Below, one piece after another: positions 17,929-26,294 of a stretch of DNA of 64,000 bases. The stretch's first letter is position 1. Every line of letters begins with the position of its first letter. The stretch spans positions 1 through 64,000 of the forward strand of contig CAVVHP010000039.1 of assembly GCA_963748105.1 (NCBI GenBank), written 5' to 3'. The position numbers and the translations under genes are program-made. This DNA comes from JAKAGZ01 sp963748105. Its GTDB lineage: Bacteria; Bacteroidota; Ignavibacteria; Ignavibacteriales; Ignavibacteriaceae. The notes beneath the pieces are model-generated. The model saw only the letters and a program-made list of their open reading frames with translations. It was not told the DNA's origin and did not search any database.

Positions 17929-19602
17929 CTATGAACCTCGGCCCGGTGTTTCCGCAAACAGCGTGACCTCGAGCATCTCGCAGAGCGCATGATAGCACAG
18001 CTGGTGCAGCTCCTGGATTCTATCGGTCCGCTCGGCGGGCACGCGGATCGTGACATCGGCGAGCTCGGCGAGCCGGCCGCCACCCGATCCCGTGAGGCCG
18101 ATCGTCGTGAGCCCGGCGGCCTGCGCGACCTGCACGGCGTAGGCGACGTCCCTCGCATTCCCGCTGGTGCTGATCCCGAGGAGCACGTCCCCCGCCCGGG
18201 CCAGCGCGACCAGTTCCTGCGCAAACCCCACGTCGCGGTCGGGGCGATCGTTGGCCACGGCGCTTGCCAGCGAGGGGTTGGCTCCCAACACCACGGCCCG
18301 CAGCCCGCCTTCAAGGTTCCGCAGCAGGAGGTCGCCGTCGGGCACGCTCGCCAGGCCTCGCCGGAGGCTTTCGGAGAGCGGGCGCGCGTGGGCGTAGGAC
18401 TTGAGCAGCTCGCCGGAGATGTGGAGTGCGTGGGCCATGCTGCCGCCGTTGCCGCAGAGAAAGACCGTGCCACCGGCTTCGAAAGCGCGGACCAGCTCCC
18501 CAAAAGCGCGCACCAGGTCGGCCTTCACCGCCGATAGTGCCGGATGGCGAGCCAAGAGGTCCGCAAGAATGGCGTCCGCCGCGCCAGGCAGCGGCATCTC
18601 GGGCGAGCGCGGCGCCGCCGGTGCCACGCGGTCCAGCGCCGCCACCACGCGATGGTGGAGGTTGGGGATCGTGACGACGTGGTCGCCCGTGACGTGATAG
18701 CCCGCGCCGCCCAGGGAGGTGGGGCGGTTGACGATGTTCTTTCGCGGGCGGTAGTAGTAGAGCGGGTCGTCGTAGCCGAGGTGGCCGTGAACGTCGTTGC
18801 CCAGCGAGATCAGGTCGAAGTTGCCCGTCGTGATGTGCGAGACCGTGTATCCCAGGTTGCGCACGATGGTGAGCGCTTTCAGGAAGACCTCGGGCCCTGT
18901 GACCGCCGAGCCGAAGTTGAGGAAGACGCCGCCCTCCAGCCCGCTGACCGACGTGGCGTAGCGCAGGAAGTCGCGTCCGCTGGCGGTGCCCAGGATCGTG
19001 AAGTCCGCCGTGGGGTGTTGGTGGATGATGTCCGTCCCGATGGTGACGTGGATGGTGGCGGGGACACCGAGCCGGTACGCATGCCACAGCACGCTCACGT
19101 TGCGGTGGGGAAACTGCTCGGGATGCCGGTCGATGTAGCGCCCGATCGACGCGCCGTACCCCAGCCCGTCGCGCACGCCCTCGCGCAGCGCGCGGTGCAT
19201 CAGGCGGCCGGTCTCGTCGGCCATTCCAAAGCTGCCGTCCTCGATGCTGGTGGCCACGTCCTCGCTGGTGGCCCCGATCATCGCCAACTCAACGTCGTGG
19301 ATCGACACGGCGCCGTTGCCCGCCACGTGGGTGAGGATGCCGCGCTCCAGCAGGTCGATGACCAACCGTGAGAGCCCGCTCTTGATCACGTGCGCGCCCA
19401 TCATCCACATGACCGATGCACCCTTGCGGCGCGCGGCCACGATCGCATCCGCGACGGCCTCGAGCGCGCGCAGGTCGGCAGCTTGCGATGCGGGGAAGGG
19501 GGGGGCGGGGGCCTCCGGGTTCAGAAGATCGGAGAGGTGAACCAGGTTGCGCCGCTCAGAGAGTGGGTACGTGCTAACTTCGGTCAGATCGATTGTCTTC
19601 AT
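17929..19602 (-). CDS. Two-domain protein: conserved unknown N-terminal domain plus GmhA-like SIS isomerase
   Basis: The 557-residue protein ends in an SIS domain (about 380-545): GGTVFLCGNGGSMAHALHIS, DVLLGISTSGNARDVAYAV and HALCEMLE. These match phosphoheptose isomerase (GmhA), which converts sedoheptulose 7-phosphate to a heptose 7-phosphate. The N-terminal 340 residues are a separate conserved-looking domain (GAHVIKSGLSRLVIDLLERG, HVAGNGAVSIHDVELAMIGATSEDV, TIGTDIIHQHPTADF). Its pattern recalls deoxyhypusine-synthase-like Rossmann proteins, but I cannot assign it. The ATG at 19602 has GGAGG 11 nt upstream; the reading frame to 19734 is extended but lacks a site. It precedes the kinase-HAD fusion, so one operon may encode isomerase, kinase and phosphatase steps on two polypeptides. 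Confidence 0.7.
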   Translation of the reverse strand: MKTIDLTEVSTYPLSERRNLVHLSDLLNPEAPAPPFPASQAADLRALEAVADAIVAARRKGASVMWMMGAHVIKSGLSRLVIDLLERGILTHVAGNGAVSIHDVELAMIGATSEDVATSIEDGSFGMADETGRLMHRALREGVRDGLGYGASIGRYIDRHPEQFPHRNVSVLWHAYRLGVPATIHVTIGTDIIHQHPTADFTILGTASGRDFLRYATSVSGLEGGVFLNFGSAVTGPEVFLKALTIVRNLGYTVSHITTGNFDLISLGNDVHGHLGYDDPLYYYRPRKNIVNRPTSLGGAGYHVTGDHVVTIPNLHHRVVAALDRVAPAAPRSPEMPLPGAADAILADLLARHPALSAVKADLVRAFGELVRAFEAGGTVFLCGNGGSMAHALHISGELLKSYAHARPLSESLRRGLASVPDGDLLLRNLEGGLRAVVLGANPSLASAVANDRPDRDVGFAQELVALARAGDVLLGISTSGNARDVAYAVQVAQAAGLTTIGLTGSGGGRLAELADVTIRVPAERTDRIQELHQLCYHALCEMLEVTLFAETPGRGS

Positions 19603-20008
19603 TGTTCGATGAACCTCCGATGAAGTTCGGTTTGTGAGCCACATGTCGGCCGGGCTCCCGCACCAACAGGCCGGCGCCTTCGCGGCCGGCTCTCCGCATT
19701 CTATCCCCGGACCCTGTGGTTGTCTATGTCGCAAGGCCTACGGGTGTGTTTCAGAATGGGGCGACATCCCGACGTGACTTGCCGCACTTCGACCACCCTG
19801 TCACGTGCCCATTCTGAAACACACCTTGGCAGTTTCGGCCCACGGGCGCAGGCCACTGCGGCAGGTTGTCCGGGCCGAAACTGCTGCCCCAGAACTCGAA
19901 CGCACCCAGGCCTACGCCTGGATGGGTTCTGTGGTAAGATCCGCGACCTGTGTGGGGTCGTTCCCCTGTGGAGCGGCCCCACGATATTGTCATATCGTTG
20001 GAGGTTCT
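19603..20008. other. Intergenic interval with stacked hairpins
   Basis: No gene is supported. Four inverted repeats follow one another: 19743-19760/19808-19825 (18 bp perfect), 19829-19841/19872-19884 (13 bp perfect), 19952-19960/19974-19982 (9 bp with one G-U), and 19981-19987/19992-19998 (7 bp). The first encloses a second small stem (19772-19778/19800-19806). It may be a structured RNA leader or the remnant of a mobile element. Confidence 0.6.
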
Positions 20009-20233
20009 ATGGGTAGAGTGCTAGTTGCCGTGATCGCCGTGACGGGTATCGCGAGTCGCTACGATCCCGGTGTGTTTCAAAGTGTGGTCCTGGTGCGCCA
20101 GAGAAGCGGCAGCCTGCCGAGTCAACTGCCTGACTACGACGGGGCGCACATCGCGCTGCTCGACTGCCGCGATGTCGGCAAGCAGGTGCTGGTCTGCAAG
20201 GGAGACGACTGCAGGTTCGCGTTGGTGGCATGA
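20009..20233 (+). pseudogene. Small exported-like protein, cut off at the assembly join
   Basis: An ATG at 20009 with TTGGAGG 5 nt upstream opens a 74-codon frame beginning MGRVLVAVIAVTGIASRYDPG and carrying three cysteines (DCRDVGKQVLVCKGDDC). The TGA that ends it at 20231-20233 falls exactly where base composition switches, so the stop is probably foreign and the true protein longer. I recall short Chloroflexota proteins of this pattern that continue with a VADCA motif, but this is from memory and weak. Function unknown. Confidence 0.45.
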
Positions 20234-20238
20234 AGCAA
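20226..20238. other. Composition and gene-content breakpoint (probable chimeric join)
   Basis: GC-rich sequence ends and AT-rich sequence begins within about a dozen bases. The plus-strand gene on the left and the minus-strand DUF21 gene on the right are both truncated here. The DUF21 frame reads sensibly to NNIVNVAFAS and then turns into GC-rich nonsense. Confidence 0.85.
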
Positions 20239-20452
20239 AAGCCACATTAACAATGTTATTTCCAATTAGAACAACTGAAAAGAAATCCTGAGGATCATTT
20301 ATAAAATGCAAAGCATTTTCAGCTGCTATATTTTTTTTGCGGGCTTTAATTTCAACTTTTATCTTATTTGCCACAACAAATGCAATTTCAGAAGCAGCAA
20401 AAAAACCGCTAAGAAGAACTAGCAATGCCAGTATTATAAAATCTTCAATCAT
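20234..20452 (-). pseudogene. DUF21 (HlyC/CorC-type) membrane protein, 5' fragment only
   Basis: About 73 residues remain, MIEDFIILALLVLLSGFFAASEI through FFSVVLIGNNIVNVAFAS. This is the start of the DUF21 membrane domain found in CorC/HlyC-type ion-efflux proteins, normally 400 or more residues with CBS domains after it. The rest is missing because the sequence switches at the join. It starts 6 bp after the UbiA stop, so it is the third gene of the methylmalonyl-CoA mutase-UbiA run. Confidence 0.85.
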
Positions 20453-20458
20453 TAATAG

Positions 20459-21328
20459 TTAATAAATTATGAGCGTTGTAGTTAATATATAAAGAGCAAC
20501 ATTGATTATCATCGATGGATCAGTAATCAGAAGTTCTGTAGTGTTTTCTCCCTTTTTGTTCATATACACCAGGAACATATACCTGAAAATTCCGAAGACC
20601 ACAAACGGTGTTGTATATATTAGCTTTTCTGTTCCAAAAACTGACACAGTGCGGGCAGCAACTGTATAAAGTGCATAGCAAATGATTACTCCAGCTCCAG
20701 CAACCGTTGCCATTTGATCTGCAAAATTTTTAGAATAATATTGAAGCACTTTTCTTGTATAATTCATTTCTTCATTTTCAGCAAGATTTAATTCTGATCT
20801 TCTTTTCATAACGGCAAGAAATAATGAAATGAACATTGTGGTTAAAATCAGCCAGCTTGAAATCTCTACACCTATTGCAAATGCACCGGCAAAAACCCTT
20901 AACATAAATCCTGCGGCAATTGAGAATATATCCAGCAAAACAATATTTCTGAAAAAGAAGGAATAAAAAATGTTTAGAAATAAATATGCCGCCAATGCTG
21001 AAATAAACTGGATATTAAATCCCGGCAATAGAGCTATAATAATAATAAGAAAAACAAGTGCCGAAGAAATTGCTTTTGCAAAAGTTATTCTCCCGGCGGC
21101 AATCGGCCTGTTTTTCTTTTGAGGGTGGAGTTTGTCCGATTCTACATCAACAATATCATTGATTATATAGACAATGCTGGAGGTAAAACAAAAAATTACG
21201 AATGCAAGTACAGCGGTATAAAGATAAGCCGTATCAAAAAGATGTTTTGAAAAAATTAATGGTACAAAGACAAATAAATTTTTAATCCACTGCGGGATTC
21301 TATATAATTTAATAAAGTCTTTTAACAT
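20459..21328 (-). CDS. UbiA-family prenyltransferase, decaprenyl-phosphate phosphoribosyltransferase-like
   Basis: A 289-residue, highly hydrophobic protein with eight or nine predicted membrane helices. The prenyl-diphosphate motif NDIVDVESD (57-65) is followed by LHPQKKNRPIAAG, and AVMKRRSEL lies in the second loop. The opening IPQWIKNLFVFVPLIFS and the HPxKxxRP form are typical of the group that moves phosphoribose to polyprenyl phosphate (as in arabinan precursor synthesis) rather than quinone makers. The ATG at 21328 overlaps the methylmalonyl-CoA mutase stop (TAATG), so the two are translationally coupled. Substrate is inferred from family resemblance. Confidence 0.78.
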   Translation of the reverse strand: MLKDFIKLYRIPQWIKNLFVFVPLIFSKHLFDTAYLYTAVLAFVIFCFTSSIVYIINDIVDVESDKLHPQKKNRPIAAGRITFAKAISSALVFLIIIIALLPGFNIQFISALAAYLFLNIFYSFFFRNIVLLDIFSIAAGFMLRVFAGAFAIGVEISSWLILTTMFISLFLAVMKRRSELNLAENEEMNYTRKVLQYYSKNFADQMATVAGAGVIICYALYTVAARTVSVFGTEKLIYTTPFVVFGIFRYMFLVYMNKKGENTTELLITDPSMIINVALYILTTTLIIY

Positions 21329-22983
21329 TAAAAGACTGCCGCCTCTTCATATGTTCCGAAAACTTCTCTGAGTTCACCGACCATTTCACCGAGTGTTACG
21401 TAATTCTGGGCTGCTTTAATAAATACAGGCATCAGGTTTGTACCGTCTTCAGCAGCTTTTTTAATCTCAGTAAGACTTTCTGCAAGTGCCTGCTGATTCC
21501 TGCTCTGCTTTACCTCAGCTAATTCTCTCTTTTGTTTCTTTTCAACTTCAGGTGAAATTAATAAAATAGGTATATCAACTTTTTCGTCACTTTCTACAAA
21601 GTCATTTACGCCAACAATAAACTTTTCTTTTCTTTCGACTGCCTTCTGATAAATATATGCCGCATCCGCAATTTCTTTCTGGAAATAACCTGTTTCAATT
21701 GCCGGGATTACTCCGCCCAGTGAATCAATCTGATCAAAAATTTCGTTGGCCTGTTTTTCCATTTTATCCGTTAAAGCCTCAACAAAATAACTACCTCCAA
21801 GAGGATCAACGGTATTTATTACGCCGGTTTCATAAGCAATCAACTGCTGTGTACGTAAAGCAATCTTCACCGCCTTTTCACTCGGCAAAGCCAGTGTTTC
21901 ATCCATTGAATTTGTGTGAAGCGATTGTGTACCTCCGAGAACCCCGGCAAGTGCCTGATATGCTGTTCTTACGATATTATTTTCTGGCTGCTGCGCTGTT
22001 AATGTACAACCCGCAGTTTGAGTGTGAAACCTGAGCCACCACGAACGCGGGTTTTTCGCACCGTATTTTTCTTTCATTCTCTTAGCATAAATTCTTCTGG
22101 CCGCACGGAATTTCGCAATCTCCTCGAAAAAGTCGAGATGCGAATTAAAGAAATAAGAAATTCTCGGTGCAAATTCATCAACATCCATTCCTCTCTCAAT
22201 ACATGCTTCAACGTAAGCGAATCCGTCAGCCAAAGTATAAGCAAGTTCCTGTACAGAGGTTGAACCGGCTTCGCGAATATGATATCCGCTAACAGAAACG
22301 GGATTCCATTGTGGTACTTCGTTTTTGCAGAATTCAATCATATCAACTATAATTCTCATCGAAGGATGAGGCGGGTAGATATATTCTTTCTGCGCGATAT
22401 ATTCCTTCAAAATATCGTTTTGCAGAGTTCCCCTGAGTTTATCAAAACTTACTCCCTGGTTCTGCGCCACCGCCAGATAAAATGCAAAAACCATTGCAGC
22501 GGGAGAATTTATTGTCATTGAAGTAGAAACTTTATCAAGAGGAATTTTATCGAAAAGAGTCTGCATATCTTTTAACGAAGAGACCGCGACTCCGCAAATC
22601 CCTACTTCGCCTTCACTCAACGGGGCATCTGCATCCCATCCCATTAATGTGGGAAGATCAAACGCAACCGATAAGCCTGTCTGCCCGTTTTTAAGAAGAT
22701 AATGGAATCTTTGATTTGTATCTTCGGGAGAACCAAATCCTGCAAACTGTCTCATCGTCCAGATTCTTCCACGGTAACCGCTCGGATGAATTCCTCTTGT
22801 GTAAGGATATTCACCAGGGAAACCTATCTCACTAAGGTAATTTATATTTTCTATGTCATCGGGTCCGTAAAAAGGATTAATATCTTCCCCGCTTACTGTA
22901 GTAAAAGTCATTCCGGTCGTTTTTGCCGACTTCAGTTTTTCATCGTGAATTTTTCTTCTATTTTTATATTCATTATCAATCAT
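21328..22983 (-). CDS. Methylmalonyl-CoA mutase family, large (acyl-CoA-binding) subunit
   Basis: The 551-residue protein has the catalytic TIM-barrel of the family: PYTRGIHPSGYRGRIWTMRQFAGFGSPEDTNQR, GLSVAFDLPTLMGWD, FHTQTAGCTLTAQQPENNIVRTA and the INTVDPLGGSYFVE segment. These enzymes interconvert methylmalonyl-CoA and succinyl-CoA with adenosylcobalamin. The cobalamin-binding domain (DxHxxG) is absent, so a separate small subunit must be encoded elsewhere. ATG 22983 is preferred over the TTG at 22998. The mutase, UbiA and DUF21 genes run together. A related mutase acting on isobutyryl-CoA cannot be excluded from the sequence alone. Confidence 0.9.
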   Translation of the reverse strand: MIDNEYKNRRKIHDEKLKSAKTTGMTFTTVSGEDINPFYGPDDIENINYLSEIGFPGEYPYTRGIHPSGYRGRIWTMRQFAGFGSPEDTNQRFHYLLKNGQTGLSVAFDLPTLMGWDADAPLSEGEVGICGVAVSSLKDMQTLFDKIPLDKVSTSMTINSPAAMVFAFYLAVAQNQGVSFDKLRGTLQNDILKEYIAQKEYIYPPHPSMRIIVDMIEFCKNEVPQWNPVSVSGYHIREAGSTSVQELAYTLADGFAYVEACIERGMDVDEFAPRISYFFNSHLDFFEEIAKFRAARRIYAKRMKEKYGAKNPRSWWLRFHTQTAGCTLTAQQPENNIVRTAYQALAGVLGGTQSLHTNSMDETLALPSEKAVKIALRTQQLIAYETGVINTVDPLGGSYFVEALTDKMEKQANEIFDQIDSLGGVIPAIETGYFQKEIADAAYIYQKAVERKEKFIVGVNDFVESDEKVDIPILLISPEVEKKQKRELAEVKQSRNQQALAESLTEIKKAAEDGTNLMPVFIKAAQNYVTLGEMVGELREVFGTYEEAAVF

Positions 22984-23044
22984 TATAATTCCATTCAATT
23001 TAATTTGTTACTTAAAGTTACTTAAATATTTTAATATAAAACAG

Positions 23045-24907
23045 TTAGCTCGTTCTTCCGAACCTCCTGTCAAACTCATCTAATGATATTTTTACTAGCA
23101 CAGGCCTTCCGTGAGGACAAACATACGGCATCGATGTTGCAAAAAGCTGATCAATTAACAGTCTCATTTCAGCCTCGGTTAATTTATCGCCGGCTTTGAT
23201 CGCCGTTTTGCAGGAATAAGATTTAGCGATATTCTCCCTGTCTTCCAGTTTTTTTTCAGTCTGATTGCTCACGTATTCATCGATAATCTCAAGCAATATT
23301 TTTTCTTCAGAGCTCTGCTTAACATCTTCCGGTACGCCTTCTATAATTATAGAATTTTTTGTGGAAAATTTTATGGAGAAACCGATTTTCACAAGATATG
23401 GATGTAACTCTTTTAGAATTCCAAACGTTCCCGGATCCAGTACAAGCTTACGCGGGAAAAGAAGTTGCTGAGTAAATGGCATGTCGGCATCAAATCTTCT
23501 AAGCGCTTTTTCATACAATATTCTTTCGTGCGCAACGTGCTGGTCAATGATCATCAATCCACTTTTTATCTGAGATAGAATATACTTGTTATGAAGTTGA
23601 ATAATAAACGGGGATTCAGCCTCCGGATTTACAACAGTTCCTTCGCCTGAAATTTTATGGAACACTTCCCTGTTCTCTTTTTTATCAAACGGAAGTTGAG
23701 AAACATCACCGCCGGGTTTTGTAACTATATCATCTGGAATCGCACTAAAAATTAAGTCTATATCATTGTCTGAAAATTTTTGTTCTTTATGCCTGTTCTG
23801 TTCCTTGAATGAAGGCCGATCAGTAAAATCGTTCGGCTCTGTTTTATTAAAATGATTGAATCTCATTTTTTCTGTTTCATCGGTTACATCCGTGAACATC
23901 ATTGAAGGCACCAAGTCGTGAGCGCCAAGAGATTTTTTGATTACTGCCATCACAAAATTATAAACATCTTTTTCATCATCGAATTTCACTTCCAGTTTTG
24001 AAGGATGGACATTTACATCAATTTTTCGGGGATCAATTTGGAGAAACAGAACAAAAAACGGGTAATCTCCTTTTTCAAGAATATTTTCATAAGCGGAAAA
24101 TACGGCGTGATTGACCTGCCTGCTGATTACGTACCTGTTGTTCAGAAAAATATATTGCTCTCCCTTACTTTTTTTTAACATACTTGGCTTGCCAACAAAT
24201 CCTGACAAACTTAAATACTCTGTTTTTTCGTCAACCGGGATCAAAGCATCCATCATATTGTCCGCAAAAACGCTCTTTATCCTATCCTCAAGACTACCTG
24301 CCGGAAAATCATAAAGCAGTTGGTCATCATTAAAAAATCTGAAATGTATATTTGAGTGGCTGAGAGAAATTTTGTTAAAAGTATCGATGATATGTCTCAT
24401 CTCAGTTGCATCGGTCTTAAGAAAATTTCTTCTGCCCGGAGTGTTGTAAAAAAGATTTTTAACGGAAACTGATGTACCCTTTGGATAAGATCCTTTTTCC
24501 TTTATAAGATTTTCAGAATCATCGAAACGAATGAGAGTACCAAGTTCTTCATCCGGAGTTTCAGTACGGATTTCTAATTGACTTACCGCAGCGATTGAGC
24601 TAAGTGCTTCACCTCTGAAACCCAGCGTATGGATTGCATCCAAATCATCCAGAGAATAAATTTTACTGGTGGCATGTTTTTGAATTGAAAGAATTGCGTC
24701 TTCTTCAGGCATCCCGTTTCCGTCGTCAAAGACCTGTATCAAAGATTTGCCCGCACGTTTTACAATCACATCTATATTTCTGGCATTTGCATCAATTGCA
24801 TTTTCGAGTAATTCCTTAACAACGGACTCAGGCCTCTGCACAACTTCACCAGCAGCAATTTTATTCGCCAGATTTTCCGGCAATATTTTTATTTTATTAT
24901 CAGACAT
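23045..24907 (-). CDS. mutL: DNA mismatch repair protein MutL
   Basis: At 620 residues the protein has normal length. The GHKL ATPase shows motifs GEVVQRPESVVKELLENAIDA, DDGNGM, TLGFRGEALSSIAAVS and GTSVSVKNLFYNTPGRRNFLK. The C-terminal domain has DQHVAHERILYE, which fits the DQHA(X)2E(X)4E endonuclease motif with Val for Ala. The tail CPHGRPVLVKI lies next to it as in nicking MutL proteins, so it probably cuts DNA itself and works without MutH. It overlaps the folA stop by 8 bp, the third gene of thyA-folA-mutL. Confidence 0.96.
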   Translation of the reverse strand: MSDNKIKILPENLANKIAAGEVVQRPESVVKELLENAIDANARNIDVIVKRAGKSLIQVFDDGNGMPEEDAILSIQKHATSKIYSLDDLDAIHTLGFRGEALSSIAAVSQLEIRTETPDEELGTLIRFDDSENLIKEKGSYPKGTSVSVKNLFYNTPGRRNFLKTDATEMRHIIDTFNKISLSHSNIHFRFFNDDQLLYDFPAGSLEDRIKSVFADNMMDALIPVDEKTEYLSLSGFVGKPSMLKKSKGEQYIFLNNRYVISRQVNHAVFSAYENILEKGDYPFFVLFLQIDPRKIDVNVHPSKLEVKFDDEKDVYNFVMAVIKKSLGAHDLVPSMMFTDVTDETEKMRFNHFNKTEPNDFTDRPSFKEQNRHKEQKFSDNDIDLIFSAIPDDIVTKPGGDVSQLPFDKKENREVFHKISGEGTVVNPEAESPFIIQLHNKYILSQIKSGLMIIDQHVAHERILYEKALRRFDADMPFTQQLLFPRKLVLDPGTFGILKELHPYLVKIGFSIKFSTKNSIIIEGVPEDVKQSSEEKILLEIIDEYVSNQTEKKLEDRENIAKSYSCKTAIKAGDKLTEAEMRLLIDQLFATSMPYVCPHGRPVLVKISLDEFDRRFGRTS

Positions 24908-25388
24908 TGTTTTTCTTTACGTACCAGAATATTTCAAATTGTTCTCTATCTTCTTTCTTTACCACTTTCCATTTCTCTTTGTTGAATTTCGGGAAAAACA
25001 CATCGCCTTCCGCTTCAAATTTCATATAGGATAAAATCATTTCATCCGCTTTATCCATTGCTTGTGAATATATTTCACCTCCTCCAATCACAAATGCCTT
25101 TTCAAATTTTTCCATTTCACAGTGAGAATAGGCTTCGGGTAAGCTATTAAATATTTTCACTTCTTCAAACGGATAATTTATATCGGGTTTTTGCGTTAAA
25201 ACTATGTTCAATCTGCCTTTCAGAGGTTTCCCGAGAGTTTCAAACGTCTTTCTGCCCATAATTATGGGGAAACCGTATGTGGTGTTCTTAAAATGCTGAA
25301 ATTCTTCTTTTACGTGCCAGGGCATTTCCCCATCTGATTTACCAATAACACCATTTTTCGCTATGGCAGAAATTAATATAATTTTCAA
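24900..25388 (-). CDS. folA: Dihydrofolate reductase
   Basis: A 162-residue enzyme that reduces dihydrofolate with NADPH. It opens IILISAIAKNGVIGKSDGEMPWHV with the usual W after the M20-type loop, then has IIMGRKTFETLG and VIGGGEIYSQAM. It overlaps thyA by ATGA (25385-25388) and mutL by 8 bp. The link to thyA makes sense, because thymidylate synthase turns methylene-tetrahydrofolate into dihydrofolate and needs this enzyme. Confidence 0.96.
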   Translation of the reverse strand: MKIILISAIAKNGVIGKSDGEMPWHVKEEFQHFKNTTYGFPIIMGRKTFETLGKPLKGRLNIVLTQKPDINYPFEEVKIFNSLPEAYSHCEMEKFEKAFVIGGGEIYSQAMDKADEMILSYMKFEAEGDVFFPKFNKEKWKVVKKEDREQFEIFWYVKKNNV

Positions 25389-26224
25389 ACAGCTACCTCG
25401 AATTTTATCGGATCGTGACTCTTATAATCAACAAGTTCAAAGTCTTCAAAAGTTAATTCATCAATTGGTTTCTTAGCAATAATTAATTTCGGCAACTCCA
25501 GCGGTTCACGTTTTAATTGTTCTTTCAGCCCTTCGCTGTGATCATATTTTTCCATTGGTGAACCTTTTTCAGCATAATAAATGTGTGCATCGACAATAGA
25601 ATGGGCAAAATATCCGAGTTCCACACCTGTTTCCTGTGCTATAATCTGAGTAAGCAGAGAATAAGCCGCAAGGTTAAAAGGAATTCCAAGTGCTATATCG
25701 CCTGATCTTTGTGTCAGATGACAATTTAATTTACCATCACTGATATTAAAAGTAAAAGTATAATGGCACGGTGGAAGTTTGCTGGTTGTTGCGTTTCCCG
25801 GCTCCCACGCTGTCACCACCATCCTTCTGCTGTAAGGATTATTTCTTATTTCATTAATCACATATTGGATCTGATCAACTTCCCGGACCTGCCAATTCCC
25901 ATCTTTATCTTTTTGGGCGCTCGGAAAGTGCCTCCAGTAATTCCCGTAAGCAGTATCAAGATTTCCATCCTCATCTGCCCAAGCATCCCAGATTTTTGTT
26001 TTATTCCGCAAATTCCTAATATGATCCTCACCAGAAAGATACCACAGAACTTCATGAAGCATTGATTTCCACTTCATCTTTTTGGTAGTCAATAACGGGA
26101 ATCCCTTAGATAAATCAACCCTGTAAAAAGCTCCGAAATATGATATAGTATCCACTCCGGTCCTTGATTTCTTTCTTACACCGTTTTCAAGAACGAGTTT
26201 TACAAGATCCTGGTATTGTTTCAT
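25385..26224 (-). CDS. thyA: Thymidylate synthase (ThyA type)
   Basis: A 279-residue enzyme that methylates dUMP using methylene-tetrahydrofolate. Motifs are TKKMKWKSMLHEVLWYLSG, AYGNYWRHF, NNPYSRRMVVTAW, the nucleophile C153 in KLPPCHYTF, QRSGDIALGIPFNLAAYSLL and the C-terminal YKSHDPIKFEVAV. The ATG at 26224 gives a normal N-terminus (MKQYQDLVKLVLENG); the longer frame is unlikely. First gene of the thyA-folA-mutL run. Confidence 0.96.
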   Translation of the reverse strand: MKQYQDLVKLVLENGVRKKSRTGVDTISYFGAFYRVDLSKGFPLLTTKKMKWKSMLHEVLWYLSGEDHIRNLRNKTKIWDAWADEDGNLDTAYGNYWRHFPSAQKDKDGNWQVREVDQIQYVINEIRNNPYSRRMVVTAWEPGNATTSKLPPCHYTFTFNISDGKLNCHLTQRSGDIALGIPFNLAAYSLLTQIIAQETGVELGYFAHSIVDAHIYYAEKGSPMEKYDHSEGLKEQLKREPLELPKLIIAKKPIDELTFEDFELVDYKSHDPIKFEVAV

Positions 26225-26294
26225 TAAAACCCTTGAGTTAAAATTTCGTGAGTAATTAAGCAAATTTAATAAAATAAAGTGTAGTGTTAAAGAA

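Noticed and set aside
15500..20000. CRISPR array among the repeats
   Set aside because: The repeats are palindromic and few, without regular spacers, and there are no cas genes.
19805..20008. Extended N-terminus of the small gene at 20009
   Set aside because: The upstream part is translated from the inverted repeats, and the ribosome site is right before 20009.
20226..20238. Natural horizontal transfer as the cause of the composition change
   Set aside because: Both bordering genes are truncated and no integration signature is present; a chimeric contig is more likely, though reads are needed.
20021..20452. A single 143-residue protein across the composition break
   Set aside because: The first half is a DUF21 N-terminus and the second half is GC-rich nonsense opposite another gene, so it is a chimera of two truncated genes.
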